NCBI GenBank assembly: GCA_043228905.1
Contig: JBHGNT010000009.1
Span: forward strand, 16,740,001 to 16,804,000
DNA: 64,000 nucleotides
Direction: 5' to 3'
Source of the DNA: Azolla caroliniana
Lineage: Eukaryota > Polypodiophyta
Within the stretch, counting starts at the first letter, position 1. Each line of letters begins with the position of its first letter. The position numbers and the translations under genes are program-made. The notes below the pieces were generated by a model. The model made no database searches. It was not told the origin of the DNA and was given only the letters and a program-made list of their open reading frames with translations. This document shows, piece by piece, positions 42,190 to 50,564 of the stretch.

Positions 42190-44032
42190 AGAGGGCTGCC
42201 AAGGCGTGGGGCCGCGACAGTCCGGACACCCCGGGAAAACCCCACACCTGTACGATAAAACCGAAGAAACCTTGTACCATAGGTAGGGAATTTTTGTTCT
42301 CCGACAGCGGAGCGTGTACGATGGTCGGCATCGGCGGCCGAGAGAAGACAAAGGCGGAGGGGAGGCTTCGAGCGTGCGGAGTTCTCGGCCCGGACGAGGA
42401 AATCAACGGAGTCGTGGAGGCGGTCTCATTCGACGACACCTTGGGAATGCTGGGAAAAGTAGTCGAAGCAGGCCTTAACGAAGACCGGACGATACCGGTG
42501 TGTTCCGAGGAGATGTACGAAGTCATCGCGGACTTCGGTCGAGGGCTCGAGTCAGTTCGGACGGCCCACGTAAGCACCAAGTACAAGACTGTGGACCGGA
42601 AGGTAAGGCCGGTCGCGGCACCCTTACCGGAGGACAGCGCGTCGAGAATCAAAGGGGTTGCATCGGACCCTAGTCTACGAGATCCGGCCTGCATAGGGCA
42701 TACCTTCACCGACGAGACGCTCCGAGAGCTCAAAATCGGTGGGGGCGGGTTCCTACTGCCGGCGGAGGAAGACCGGTTTCGGAGAATGCTCGGAAGGCAC
42801 GGGAGAGCCTTCGCATTCTCGCCGGAGGAAATCGGGTGCGTTGACCCGACGATCGTGGAGCCGATGGTGATATTCACGGTACCGCATGTACCATGGAATC
42901 TCAAGCCAATACCGGTTCCGAGAGCTCACATCCCGAAGTTGATGGAGCTGCTGAGGCAGAAAGTTGATATGGGAATTCTCGAGCCGTCGAGCGCCCCATA
43001 TTCGAATCGATGGTTTACCGTACCGAAGAAAAACGGTTCGTTGCGTTTCATCCAGGACCTGCAGCCGGTCAATCGAGTGACCATTCGGAACGCTGGGATC
43101 GGACCGACCATAGACGAGTTCGCGGAGGCCTTCGCCGGAAGGTCAATTTACTCGGTCGGGGATCTATACTCAGGGTACGACCAGTTCCAGCTAGCCGTGG
43201 AGAGCAGAGACATTACGACGATGCGAACTCCCCTCGGCCTAGTTCGGATGTGTACACTGCCGCAAGGAGGGACCAACTCGGTGGCCCACATGGTGAATGC
43301 GATGAACAAGGTTCTGAGGGACTGTATCCCGGACATCACCATGCCGTTTCTGGACGACATCCCGATCAAGGGATGCCCGGTGGAAGAAAAGGACGAGACG
43401 ATCGGGCCGGACGGATGCCGGCGATTCGTGGCGACGCACATCGACGACTGCGAGAAGGTACTGCAAAGGCTAGAGGAAGCGAGACTCACCTTCTCCGGGG
43501 AGAAGTCGGCCTTCGGGCAGTCAGAAATCATGGTGGTCGGACACCTGTGCGGACCATATGGCCGGAAACCGTCTCCGGCAAAGGTAGAAGCCATCTCCGC
43601 GATGAAGCCCGACTGCAGCTCGGTCACGGAAGTACGGAGATTCCTGGGGGCATGCGCGTTCTACCACATATGGATCCCGCATTACGCACACGTCGCGGAG
43701 CCACTGTACGGGTTGCTGAAAAAGGGGCGAAGGTTCGAATGGCTAGACGAGCACGCGGAATCGGTCCGGGAGCTGAAAGAGGCCCTTGCAGCGGCACCGG
43801 CACTCCGTAAGGCGGTATACGGGAAGGGTACCCCGGTATTCATAACAGTGGATACCAGTCCGACCGGGATCGGATGGGTCGTGAACCAGGAAGACGAGGA
43901 CGGCAATCGGTTTCCGATCCGATTCGGCGCGAAAGTCCTCAGTGAACGGCAGCGAGGATACGCCCAGGTTAAACGCGAACTCTGGGGTATTGTTTCGGCG
44001 GTTAAGGCCGACAAAGACTACCTGATAGGGAC
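42174..44032 (+). CDS. pol: Gypsy E Pol, N-terminal part (RT and RNase H start)
   Basis: Open from 42174. After a spacer: KPIPVPRAHIPKLMELLRQK, PYSNRWFTVPKKNGSLRFI, YSVGDLYSGYDQFQLAVES, RDITTMRTPLGLVRMCTLPQ, catalytic FLDD at 43347-43358, VVGHLCGPYGRKPSPAKVEA, FLGACAFYHIWIPHYAH, then RNase H TVDTSPTGIGWVVNQ and VKRELWGIVSAVK. Interrupted by F after LIGT at 44032. With the second part it makes about 1,167 codons. No internal stop. Confidence 0.93.
42180..42189 (+). promoter_or_regulatory. Putative -1 frameshift site of Gypsy E
   Basis: Gag-protease GAG GAT TTT TAG; pol opens at GGA TTT TTA in the -1 frame (open from 42174). A phenylalanine tRNA on TTT next to the stop could slip back onto TTT. 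Same site in H and C. Confidence 0.62.
44028..44032. repeat. Target-site duplication of F (left copy)
   Basis: GGGAC here and at 52732-52736, exact. Keeping one copy restores Leu-Ile-Gly-Thr-Glu-Val in RNase H of E. Confidence 0.96.
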
Positions 44033-44403
44033 TGTTGGCCGGTCAGAGAAGGCAAATGGGAAAGCAAGGTCGGATCGGATAAATATAGAAATAGGAATAG
44101 AATTATTAGGAGGGACGGATCCGGTAGTTGTAACCGATCCGGATCCGAACCGATTCGGTTTCGGTTAACGGTTGCTTACCGAGCACCGATTGTAATCTGG
44201 CCGGATGCCTATAAAAGGATCCGATGTTTTGTAATGAAAGCGCGAAGAATTAATATAGTTTTGCTTATGCTGATTAATCTTGTCTTCGTCTGTGCTTAAG
44301 TGTAATTATCATACGCGTGTATTAACATCCTATCCCTACCACCCCTTTGGAGAAGTGTCGGATAGACACCTGTGTTGCGGCTAGTCCAGCCATACATACA
44401 ACA
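44033..44403 (+). repeat. 5' LTR of element F
   Basis: 371 bp, TGTTGGCCGGTCAG to CATACATACAACA. TATAAAAGG at 44210-44218. Two small hairpins at 44355-44369 and 44379-44391 near the end are shared in form with G. Confidence 0.96.
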
Positions 44404-44409
44404 CTATTT

Positions 44410-44425
44410 TGGCGACCACGATTCC
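44410..44425 (+). promoter_or_regulatory. Primer binding site of element F
   Basis: TGGCGACCACGATTCC, 6 nt after the LTR. The first 11 bases fit an acceptor stem starting GACCACG, which some arginine tRNAs have; this assignment is tentative. G has TGGTGACCACGATTCC. Confidence 0.7.
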
Positions 44426-44455
44426 TGCAGAGTGCAGAGGACAACCGGGGGATGG

Positions 44456-47400
44456 ATGTCTAGACAAAATAACGACCACATCACCGAAAGAGGGAGACGC
44501 CACGCCGAACGGCAGCGACGACGGGAAGCCCCGCAGCAAGCCGTCGACGAGATCCGGAGCGATCGGTCATTCTCAACAACGCTTCGGCAAATCGCAGAAA
44601 ACGCACTGCAGTTCCAGGTTCTACAAGCTTCCGACGAAGGCAGTAGCATAACCAGCCTCCAAGAAGCGGAGACACTACTACAGACTCTCGCTGGCGGCGA
44701 CGGGGACGCAGCGGCATTTGCAACATTAGAGGCGGATTCGGATAGCGGGGAAAGCGTGGGATCCCGCTATAAAAGCAGCCACGGGAACAACCCCTTTGAG
44801 TCGGATCACTCAGCAACATCGGAGCCAGAGGAGGAACTAACTCTGGAGTTCGGTGACCGGCAATCGCCGAGGAGGGAGGAGCGGATACCAACACCACCCG
44901 CGGAGGAACCGCAGGAGCGGTTATCAACACCACCCGCGGAGGAACCGCAGGAGCGGATATCAACACCACCCGCGGAGGAACCGCAGGAGCGGATACCAAC
45001 AGCACCCGCGGAGGAACCGCAGGAGCGGATACCAACACCACCTGCGGAGGAACCGCAGGAGCGGAGACCGACATCGGAGGAACCAGCGCAGGAGAATCAG
45101 TGGGACGACACGATGCCGTATCCGTACCCAAAGTATCGGGATGAGCCCGACGGAGAGGCACATGTGTATGCATTCCTGCGAACATGGGAAGCCAACCACG
45201 TGTCCCAGAGACTGACGGAGGCCGAGGCCGACCGATCCAAAGTCGCCGAATTCGGCATGACATTAGAAGGACCGGCGGCCCGGTGGCACGACAAGCACTT
45301 ACCAGGCAGCTTCGCCACGTTCGAGGCATTGAAAACCCAGTTTTTACGCTTGTTTCATAGACGAGTGGAACAAAGGGAATTGGTCGGACAATTCTACACC
45401 ACTCGGCAGGGAGAAAACGAGACGGTCCCACAATTTATCATTCGTTTCCAGACCTTGCACAGTCAATTAGCAAGAGCACCACCCGAAGAGGAGGCCAAGG
45501 CAGTCTTTTTGGCTGCGTTAAAAGACCCACTTCGAGCGATGTGTGGAATCATCGATTTCAGCACCAGCACAATGGACCAAGTCATTGATCGGGTCCTGGA
45601 AATGGACAACACGAGCCCCTTCTTGCCGATGGGGGCGTTACACCAGGCGCTTCCGAAGGAGGAGGACCTCCGGTTCCGACAAGCCCTACAATGCACAACA
45701 TGCCTAAATTCGGGGCACTCGACCGTTGACTGCACCCTGCGCGCACAGTGCATGATATGCAATTCTCGCGCCCACACAACGAACCAATGCGAGTATAACC
45801 TGTTAACTCGACAAGCGGCACCGGTCCGACACATAGAACCGCGCAATCGGGACCCGGAAGAGGATCGATTCCGGAGGGACGACCGCTACCGACGAGAACG
45901 CGGCGACAGATACCCCGATAGAAGACGCGACAGCTATGACCGAGAGGAGAACCGAAGGGATAGCTACCCCCGGGACCGGTACGACCGAGAGGAGAACCGA
46001 AGGGATAGCTACCCCCGGGACCGGTATGACCGAGACGAATCCCCGGAATATGAGCGACGCAGAGAAGAAAGGCGGCCAGGGAACCGGAATTTCCGACGGA
46101 ACCAAAGGCGTGGATTCTTCCGTAGAGAGGAGCGTCGGGAGGCAACAAGGAATGACAAACCAGTCGCGGCACCGGAGAACCGAAAAACCGAGGACAACCG
46201 CCGGGGAATGCCCCTTCCCCGAACATGGGAAAAAGGAGAATCCAGCAACACGCACAGGGTGTACTGTTATTACTGCCGAAAAGAAGGGCATTACAGTAAT
46301 CAATGCCCAAGCAAAACAGCCGACAAGCAGCCAGCAGTCAACATGGTGACAGCCGAAGTACAGCAGGTTACCACGCGGTCGAAGGGGAAAGCCGCCGAAT
46401 GGGAAGCCCAGGAAGCAATCAGAAAACAAGCGGCACAATGGATCAAAGAAGCCAACGAACAAGGTGCGGCGGAAGTAAGAAACCAAAATATGCCAAGGGA
46501 GGAGGAAATCGTACAGCCAGGAGAAAACCCGACATGGCAAGCACTACAAGATTGTCAGATCGTGCTGCCGTTGGCACGGTTACTACAGTTGGTGCCGCGG
46601 TTCACAGCAGACTTACAAGCCGCCGTGAGCAAACCGACGCCGACGCCGGCACCGGCATTTTTCTCCAACCCGGAGGAAGGCCCAGCGGTGGTTGATACAA
46701 GTAGCCCAGCAATCACGACAATCGTCAAAGGAAAGGAGATTCCAGGAACAATTATTGACGGAGGCTCCGGGGTGAACGTCATTAGTCGACAGACATGCGA
46801 CGACCTTGCCGACTTTGCGACACCATTGCACGCTGCTGTACATAGAGTACCTTTCCAATGGACAGAAACGGAGGAGGCAGCCTACCAAGCGTTGCAGGTC
46901 ATGCTGTCACAAGCTCCGGTGGTGCAGCCGCCGGACTGGAGTAAAAGCTTTCACGTCTTCGTCGACGCGTCGGACGTAGCAATCGGCAGCGTTTTGATGC
47001 AACTCACGGAACCGAAATGGTATCGGCCGGTGTACTACGCAAGCAGGAAACTCTCGAAAGCCGAACGGAACTACTCTACAACGGAACGAGAGGCATTAGG
47101 AATGGTGTACAGCGTCACAAAGTACAGGCACTATCTGCTCGGACGAAAGTTCTCATTCCACGTTGACCACTCGGCGCTACTCTACCTGGTGTCAAAGGCA
47201 GCCCTGACAGGAAAACTCGCACGGTGGACGCTGCTATTACAGGAATTCGAATTCGACATTTTCCACCGACCCGGGGTGCAGCATGCGGTAGCAGACTACC
47301 TGAGCAGACTAGAATCCGGAGAATCAGGGGACGGCGTACAGGACGAATTTCCCGACGCCGAGCTGTTTAAGGTCACGACGGCACCGGCAACGGAAACCAC

Positions 47401-48781
47401 AGTAGCGGACGAAGACAAATGGTTAACCGAAATGCATCAGTTCCTGAGCACCGGAGTTCCCCCGGAAAACCTGGACCGAGACGAACGGAAGAGGATGGCA
47501 GTACGGAGCAGACATTTCTGCTTGGTAGGAGACACCCTCTATCACAAGGGGGCAGATGGCGTATGGAGGCGAGCAGTGCGGAGCGATGAAAAGGATCTGA
47601 TCCTGAGGGAAGCCCACTGTGGAATTGCAGGCGGGCATTATGCCGGTGAAACAACAGCCCGGAAGATATGGCAGAGCGGACTATGGTGGCCGACTACCAT
47701 GAGAGATGCCGTTAAGTATAGCAGGGAATGCGACCTGTGTCAACGACTGGGCCAACCCACGGAGCAGGCCCGGATGCCACATCACCCGGTCTTGCCATTA
47801 GAACCATTCCAAAAGTGGGGCTTGGACTTTGTCGGCCCCTTTAAGCCACCGGCAATGCGGACCGGAAATCGGTATATAATAGTGGCTACCGACTACTGCA
47901 CCAAATGGGTAGAAGCAAAGGCACTACGGGACAACACGGCGGCGTCCACGGCCAAATTTTTATATGAATGCATATGGTGTCGGTACGGATGCCCGATTGA
48001 GCTGATCAGTGACCAGGGAGGACATTTCCTCGGGCAGGTGGTGGAAAGTTTGACATCATTCTATGCGGTAGTACACAAACGAAGCACTCCCTACTACCCT
48101 CAAGCCAACGGATTAGCGGAATCAACAAACAAAACGCTACAGAACATCCTTAGAAAAATCGTCAATGAGAACCGGACCGACTGGGACACGAAGTTGCAGA
48201 GCGTGCTGTGGGCGTACCGAACGGCGTACAAGACTAGCATCCGGACGACCCCGTTCCGACTGGCATTCGGCTTGGAAGCAGTCATGCCAGTAGAATTCCA
48301 AATTCCTAGCTTAAGAATACAGGTTAAGGAGCGGTTAAGCGAGAAGGAATCCGAACGAATCCGGCTGAAGATGCTGTTAGAACTGGAAGAAAATCGAATA
48401 GCCAGCCTGCTACAGCTAGAACTAGAGCAAAGGAGGAGGAAAGCCTTTGTAGACCGACACCGGCGCGGTAACGAAAAGGAATTCGAGATCGGGAAACCGG
48501 TATTACTGTTCCAGACAAGGATGGGGAGCATGCCAGGGAAATTGCGATTTCGGTGGACCGGACCATTCTGGATCACAAAGGAGTACAATGGGTCTTACCA
48601 GCTCGGGACGTTGTCAGGAGAAGTTGTGGGCAAATGGGCAAATGGTTTTCGCCTAAAACCGTATAAGGGGCACATGCCAGCTAACCCCTTCAAGCAAGAA
48701 CCGACACCGACGCGTAACAACGACGAGGAACCGACAACAGTGCGCACCGACCCGAACACATCGGGGGGAACCGAACAATGA
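44456..48781 (+). CDS. gag-pol: Element F Gag-protease-RNase H-integrase (RT core deleted)
   Basis: 1,441 codons from MSRQNNDHITERGRR; this start is shared with G and an upstream ATG ends at once. Gag: five 12-residue PAEEPQERxxTP repeats (about 145-210), a gag domain (EGPAARWHDKHLPGSFATFE, RLFHRRVEQRELVGQFYTTR), and three CCHC knuckles: CTTCLNSGHSTVDC, CMICNSRAHTTNQC and CYYCRKEGHYSNQC. Protease: GTIIDGGSGVNVISRQTCDD near residue 768. The frame then jumps to ADFATPLH, the end of RT, so fingers and palm (no YxDD) are gone. RNase H: VFVDASDVAIGSVLMQ. Integrase: HCGIAGGHYAG with CDLCQ, then D in DFVGPF, D in ISDQGGHF, E in GLAESTNKT. Confidence 0.93.
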   Translation: MSRQNNDHITERGRRHAERQRRREAPQQAVDEIRSDRSFSTTLRQIAENALQFQVLQASDEGSSITSLQEAETLLQTLAGGDGDAAAFATLEADSDSGESVGSRYKSSHGNNPFESDHSATSEPEEELTLEFGDRQSPRREERIPTPPAEEPQERLSTPPAEEPQERISTPPAEEPQERIPTAPAEEPQERIPTPPAEEPQERRPTSEEPAQENQWDDTMPYPYPKYRDEPDGEAHVYAFLRTWEANHVSQRLTEAEADRSKVAEFGMTLEGPAARWHDKHLPGSFATFEALKTQFLRLFHRRVEQRELVGQFYTTRQGENETVPQFIIRFQTLHSQLARAPPEEEAKAVFLAALKDPLRAMCGIIDFSTSTMDQVIDRVLEMDNTSPFLPMGALHQALPKEEDLRFRQALQCTTCLNSGHSTVDCTLRAQCMICNSRAHTTNQCEYNLLTRQAAPVRHIEPRNRDPEEDRFRRDDRYRRERGDRYPDRRRDSYDREENRRDSYPRDRYDREENRRDSYPRDRYDRDESPEYERRREERRPGNRNFRRNQRRGFFRREERREATRNDKPVAAPENRKTEDNRRGMPLPRTWEKGESSNTHRVYCYYCRKEGHYSNQCPSKTADKQPAVNMVTAEVQQVTTRSKGKAAEWEAQEAIRKQAAQWIKEANEQGAAEVRNQNMPREEEIVQPGENPTWQALQDCQIVLPLARLLQLVPRFTADLQAAVSKPTPTPAPAFFSNPEEGPAVVDTSSPAITTIVKGKEIPGTIIDGGSGVNVISRQTCDDLADFATPLHAAVHRVPFQWTETEEAAYQALQVMLSQAPVVQPPDWSKSFHVFVDASDVAIGSVLMQLTEPKWYRPVYYASRKLSKAERNYSTTEREALGMVYSVTKYRHYLLGRKFSFHVDHSALLYLVSKAALTGKLARWTLLLQEFEFDIFHRPGVQHAVADYLSRLESGESGDGVQDEFPDAELFKVTTAPATETTVADEDKWLTEMHQFLSTGVPPENLDRDERKRMAVRSRHFCLVGDTLYHKGADGVWRRAVRSDEKDLILREAHCGIAGGHYAGETTARKIWQSGLWWPTTMRDAVKYSRECDLCQRLGQPTEQARMPHHPVLPLEPFQKWGLDFVGPFKPPAMRTGNRYIIVATDYCTKWVEAKALRDNTAASTAKFLYECIWCRYGCPIELISDQGGHFLGQVVESLTSFYAVVHKRSTPYYPQANGLAESTNKTLQNILRKIVNENRTDWDTKLQSVLWAYRTAYKTSIRTTPFRLAFGLEAVMPVEFQIPSLRIQVKERLSEKESERIRLKMLLELEENRIASLLQLELEQRRRKAFVDRHRRGNEKEFEIGKPVLLFQTRMGSMPGKLRFRWTGPFWITKEYNGSYQLGTLSGEVVGKWANGFRLKPYKGHMPANPFKQEPTPTRNNDEEPTTVRTDPNTSGGTEQ

Positions 48782-48793
48782 TGCGGCATATGT

Positions 48794-48819
48794 AAAAAAA
48801 AAAAAAAAAAAAAAAAAAA
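48794..48819 (+). repeat. Internal run of 26 A in element F
   Basis: Starts 12 nt after the gag-pol stop and precedes the coiled-coil gene region. Its position suggests a trace of a polyadenylated transcript, or slippage. Confidence 0.95.
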
Positions 48820-49367
48820 GATGATGACGTGGTGCTACGGGTAGAAAAGTCAAGACCAGAAGATCAAGAAAATCATGGTAATGATGAAGGAGGTAGTTAC
48901 AACCGTCACACGGGTGCACGAGCTATTTAAAGCACAGAACGTGGGGGCGCCGAGGTACAGGACTTAATACGTGCGTCAATTAAGGAGTCATAATGACAGA
49001 CACGTAGGAGATTCGACACACGCGGCAAAGAAACGCAAGCATGACACGCGGCAGCAAAAATAGGACATACTATTCATGACACAGCATGCGCAGGCGCCAA
49101 AAATAGGACATATTATTCGAGGCAGAGGACGTGCAGACGTCGAAATTAAAAAGTAAGATGCTAATTATGGCAGAAGATACGCACGCGCGAAAAACAGGAA
49201 AAGGCGGCTCGAGGGAAACGCCACTATATAAAGGAAGAACCGGGGAAGGGTTCACTTTTTACGAATTTTCCCACAAGCAAACGCAGGCTCATGACAGCAA
49301 GATCCGACGCGCAGAACACCTACACCCCGACCTCAGACCACAGGCAGCAGCAAACGAAGAAGAAGCG
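48820..49367 (+). promoter_or_regulatory. Probable internal promoter region of element F
   Basis: No coding signal. Contains two copies of AAAAATAGGACATA(C/T)TATTC about 37 nt apart (near 49054 and 49091), two ACACGCGGCA words near 49020-49050, several ACGTG/ACGCG motifs, and TATATAAA at 49225-49232, about 136 nt before the ATG at 49368. Confidence 0.5.
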
Positions 49368-50564
49368 ATGGCACTGTCGGACGGAGCGCGACAATGGCTG
49401 ACGGAGAACGGATTAGGAGGGCTGCTGCGGGTCGCTGACGCTCCACCACACAAGGAACCAGAGCAGGCGGCAACAGCGGTGGACTTAGCAGAGGTCACTG
49501 AAGGAGCGGTACAAGCGCTCACAGGGATTTCGGAGGGAGGACTTCAAACAATAGAGCTACCCTCGAGCCAAATATTCTTCGAGTATTTCGGCGAATATTC
49601 CCTTAGCAGCAAGGCGTATCGCACACAGGGCGGAGAGAACCTGCTGTTCGGAGCGGTGGCCCGCGCCCTGATGGAGTACGGGTTCGTGAACCCTCGTCCG
49701 GCAGCCATAGCCAAATACCGAGCAGCGATCGTCATCGCGACATTCGAAGGCCTGCAGGTGGACTGGCTCCACTTCATCACCGAAGGACTAAAAGAGGCGA
49801 TCAAGCACTTGGTGGAAGGGAAGAAGCCATGGTCCGGAATATCCCAATGGTTAACAGTGTTGGTCCCACCGGTGTCTCCCATCAAGCACAAGCAAAGAAG
49901 TCGGCAGGAGACTACCCCGAAGCAAACCATGAAACGCCGACGAATCCTAGAGAAACACACTCCAAGATGGACACAGGAAGAAGAAGCGCCGCGGGAAGAA
50001 GGATCATCCCGACAGCCGCGGGAAGAGGGATTATCCCGACAGCCACGGAAAGAAGGCTCATCTCGACAACCGCGGGAAGAAGACTCATCCCGACAGCAAA
50101 GGGAGGAAGGCCCATCACGGCAGCCACAGAAACAGCAACAGCAACCGACAATGAAGAAGAAAAAGGCGGAAAAAGGCAAGGAGAAGGTGGCAAAGAAGAC
50201 CGGCAAAAGGCAAACCGACACCGAACCAGTAACGCTCGAATCGGAACCGGTACCAGTAAAGCAACCAATAATGGCACCGACGGAGGACGCTGAAACAGAG
50301 GAAGACTCATCCGAACCGATGTTAATACTACCACCCAGGCAAGGAAAGGAGAAACGAGCGACAAGACCGACCCCAACAGCGGACGGAACTCAGCAAAGGG
50401 CAAAAGAACCGCCTCCAGTAACCGGAACAGAAGCGACACAGGATGAAGGTCCGTCTGCACCAAACACGGCAGTACCGGAACCGACGGCGGCGGAGTTCGA
50501 AGAACAAAGAAAGGAACAAGCGCCGGAACAAGAGAAGAGGCCGGAGAAACAGCCGGAAAAATAG
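49368..50564 (+). CDS. Element F extra protein, N-terminal part
   Basis: 398 codons from MALSDGARQWLTENGLGGLL. The start is chosen by its match to MDPQTLSKAAKTWLKQHGLE in G and by the TATA box upstream; an ATG at 49131 lies before that box. A globular N-terminal domain of about 170 residues (EYFGEYSLSSKAYRTQGGEN, VNPRPAAIAKYRAAIVIATF, VDWLHFITEGLKEAIKH, ISQWLTVLVPPV) is shared with G. Then five 9-residue repeats around SSRQPREE (49993-50130) and a Pro/Glu-rich stretch. A TAG at 50562 stands where CAG would continue the QPEK repeat; the frame stays open behind it. Function unknown. Confidence 0.82.
   Translation: MALSDGARQWLTENGLGGLLRVADAPPHKEPEQAATAVDLAEVTEGAVQALTGISEGGLQTIELPSSQIFFEYFGEYSLSSKAYRTQGGENLLFGAVARALMEYGFVNPRPAAIAKYRAAIVIATFEGLQVDWLHFITEGLKEAIKHLVEGKKPWSGISQWLTVLVPPVSPIKHKQRSRQETTPKQTMKRRRILEKHTPRWTQEEEAPREEGSSRQPREEGLSRQPRKEGSSRQPREEDSSRQQREEGPSRQPQKQQQQPTMKKKKAEKGKEKVAKKTGKRQTDTEPVTLESEPVPVKQPIMAPTEDAETEEDSSEPMLILPPRQGKEKRATRPTPTADGTQQRAKEPPPVTGTEATQDEGPSAPNTAVPEPTAAEFEEQRKEQAPEQEKRPEKQPEK

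Noticed and set aside
44853-45215. Second frame over the F gag repeats (RSGYQHHPRRN repeats)
   Set aside because: Shadow of the 36-bp gag repeat in another frame; the gag frame has domain support.
46000-47000. Search for a YxDD reverse transcriptase motif in F
   Set aside because: None is present between protease and RNase H in any plus frame, so the RT core is truly absent and not merely shifted.
50562-50564. TAG inside the F accessory gene as a recoding signal
   Set aside because: G has its only TAG at a different place (59688), and the F codon sits in a QPEK repeat where CAG is expected. Two independent mutations are more likely.
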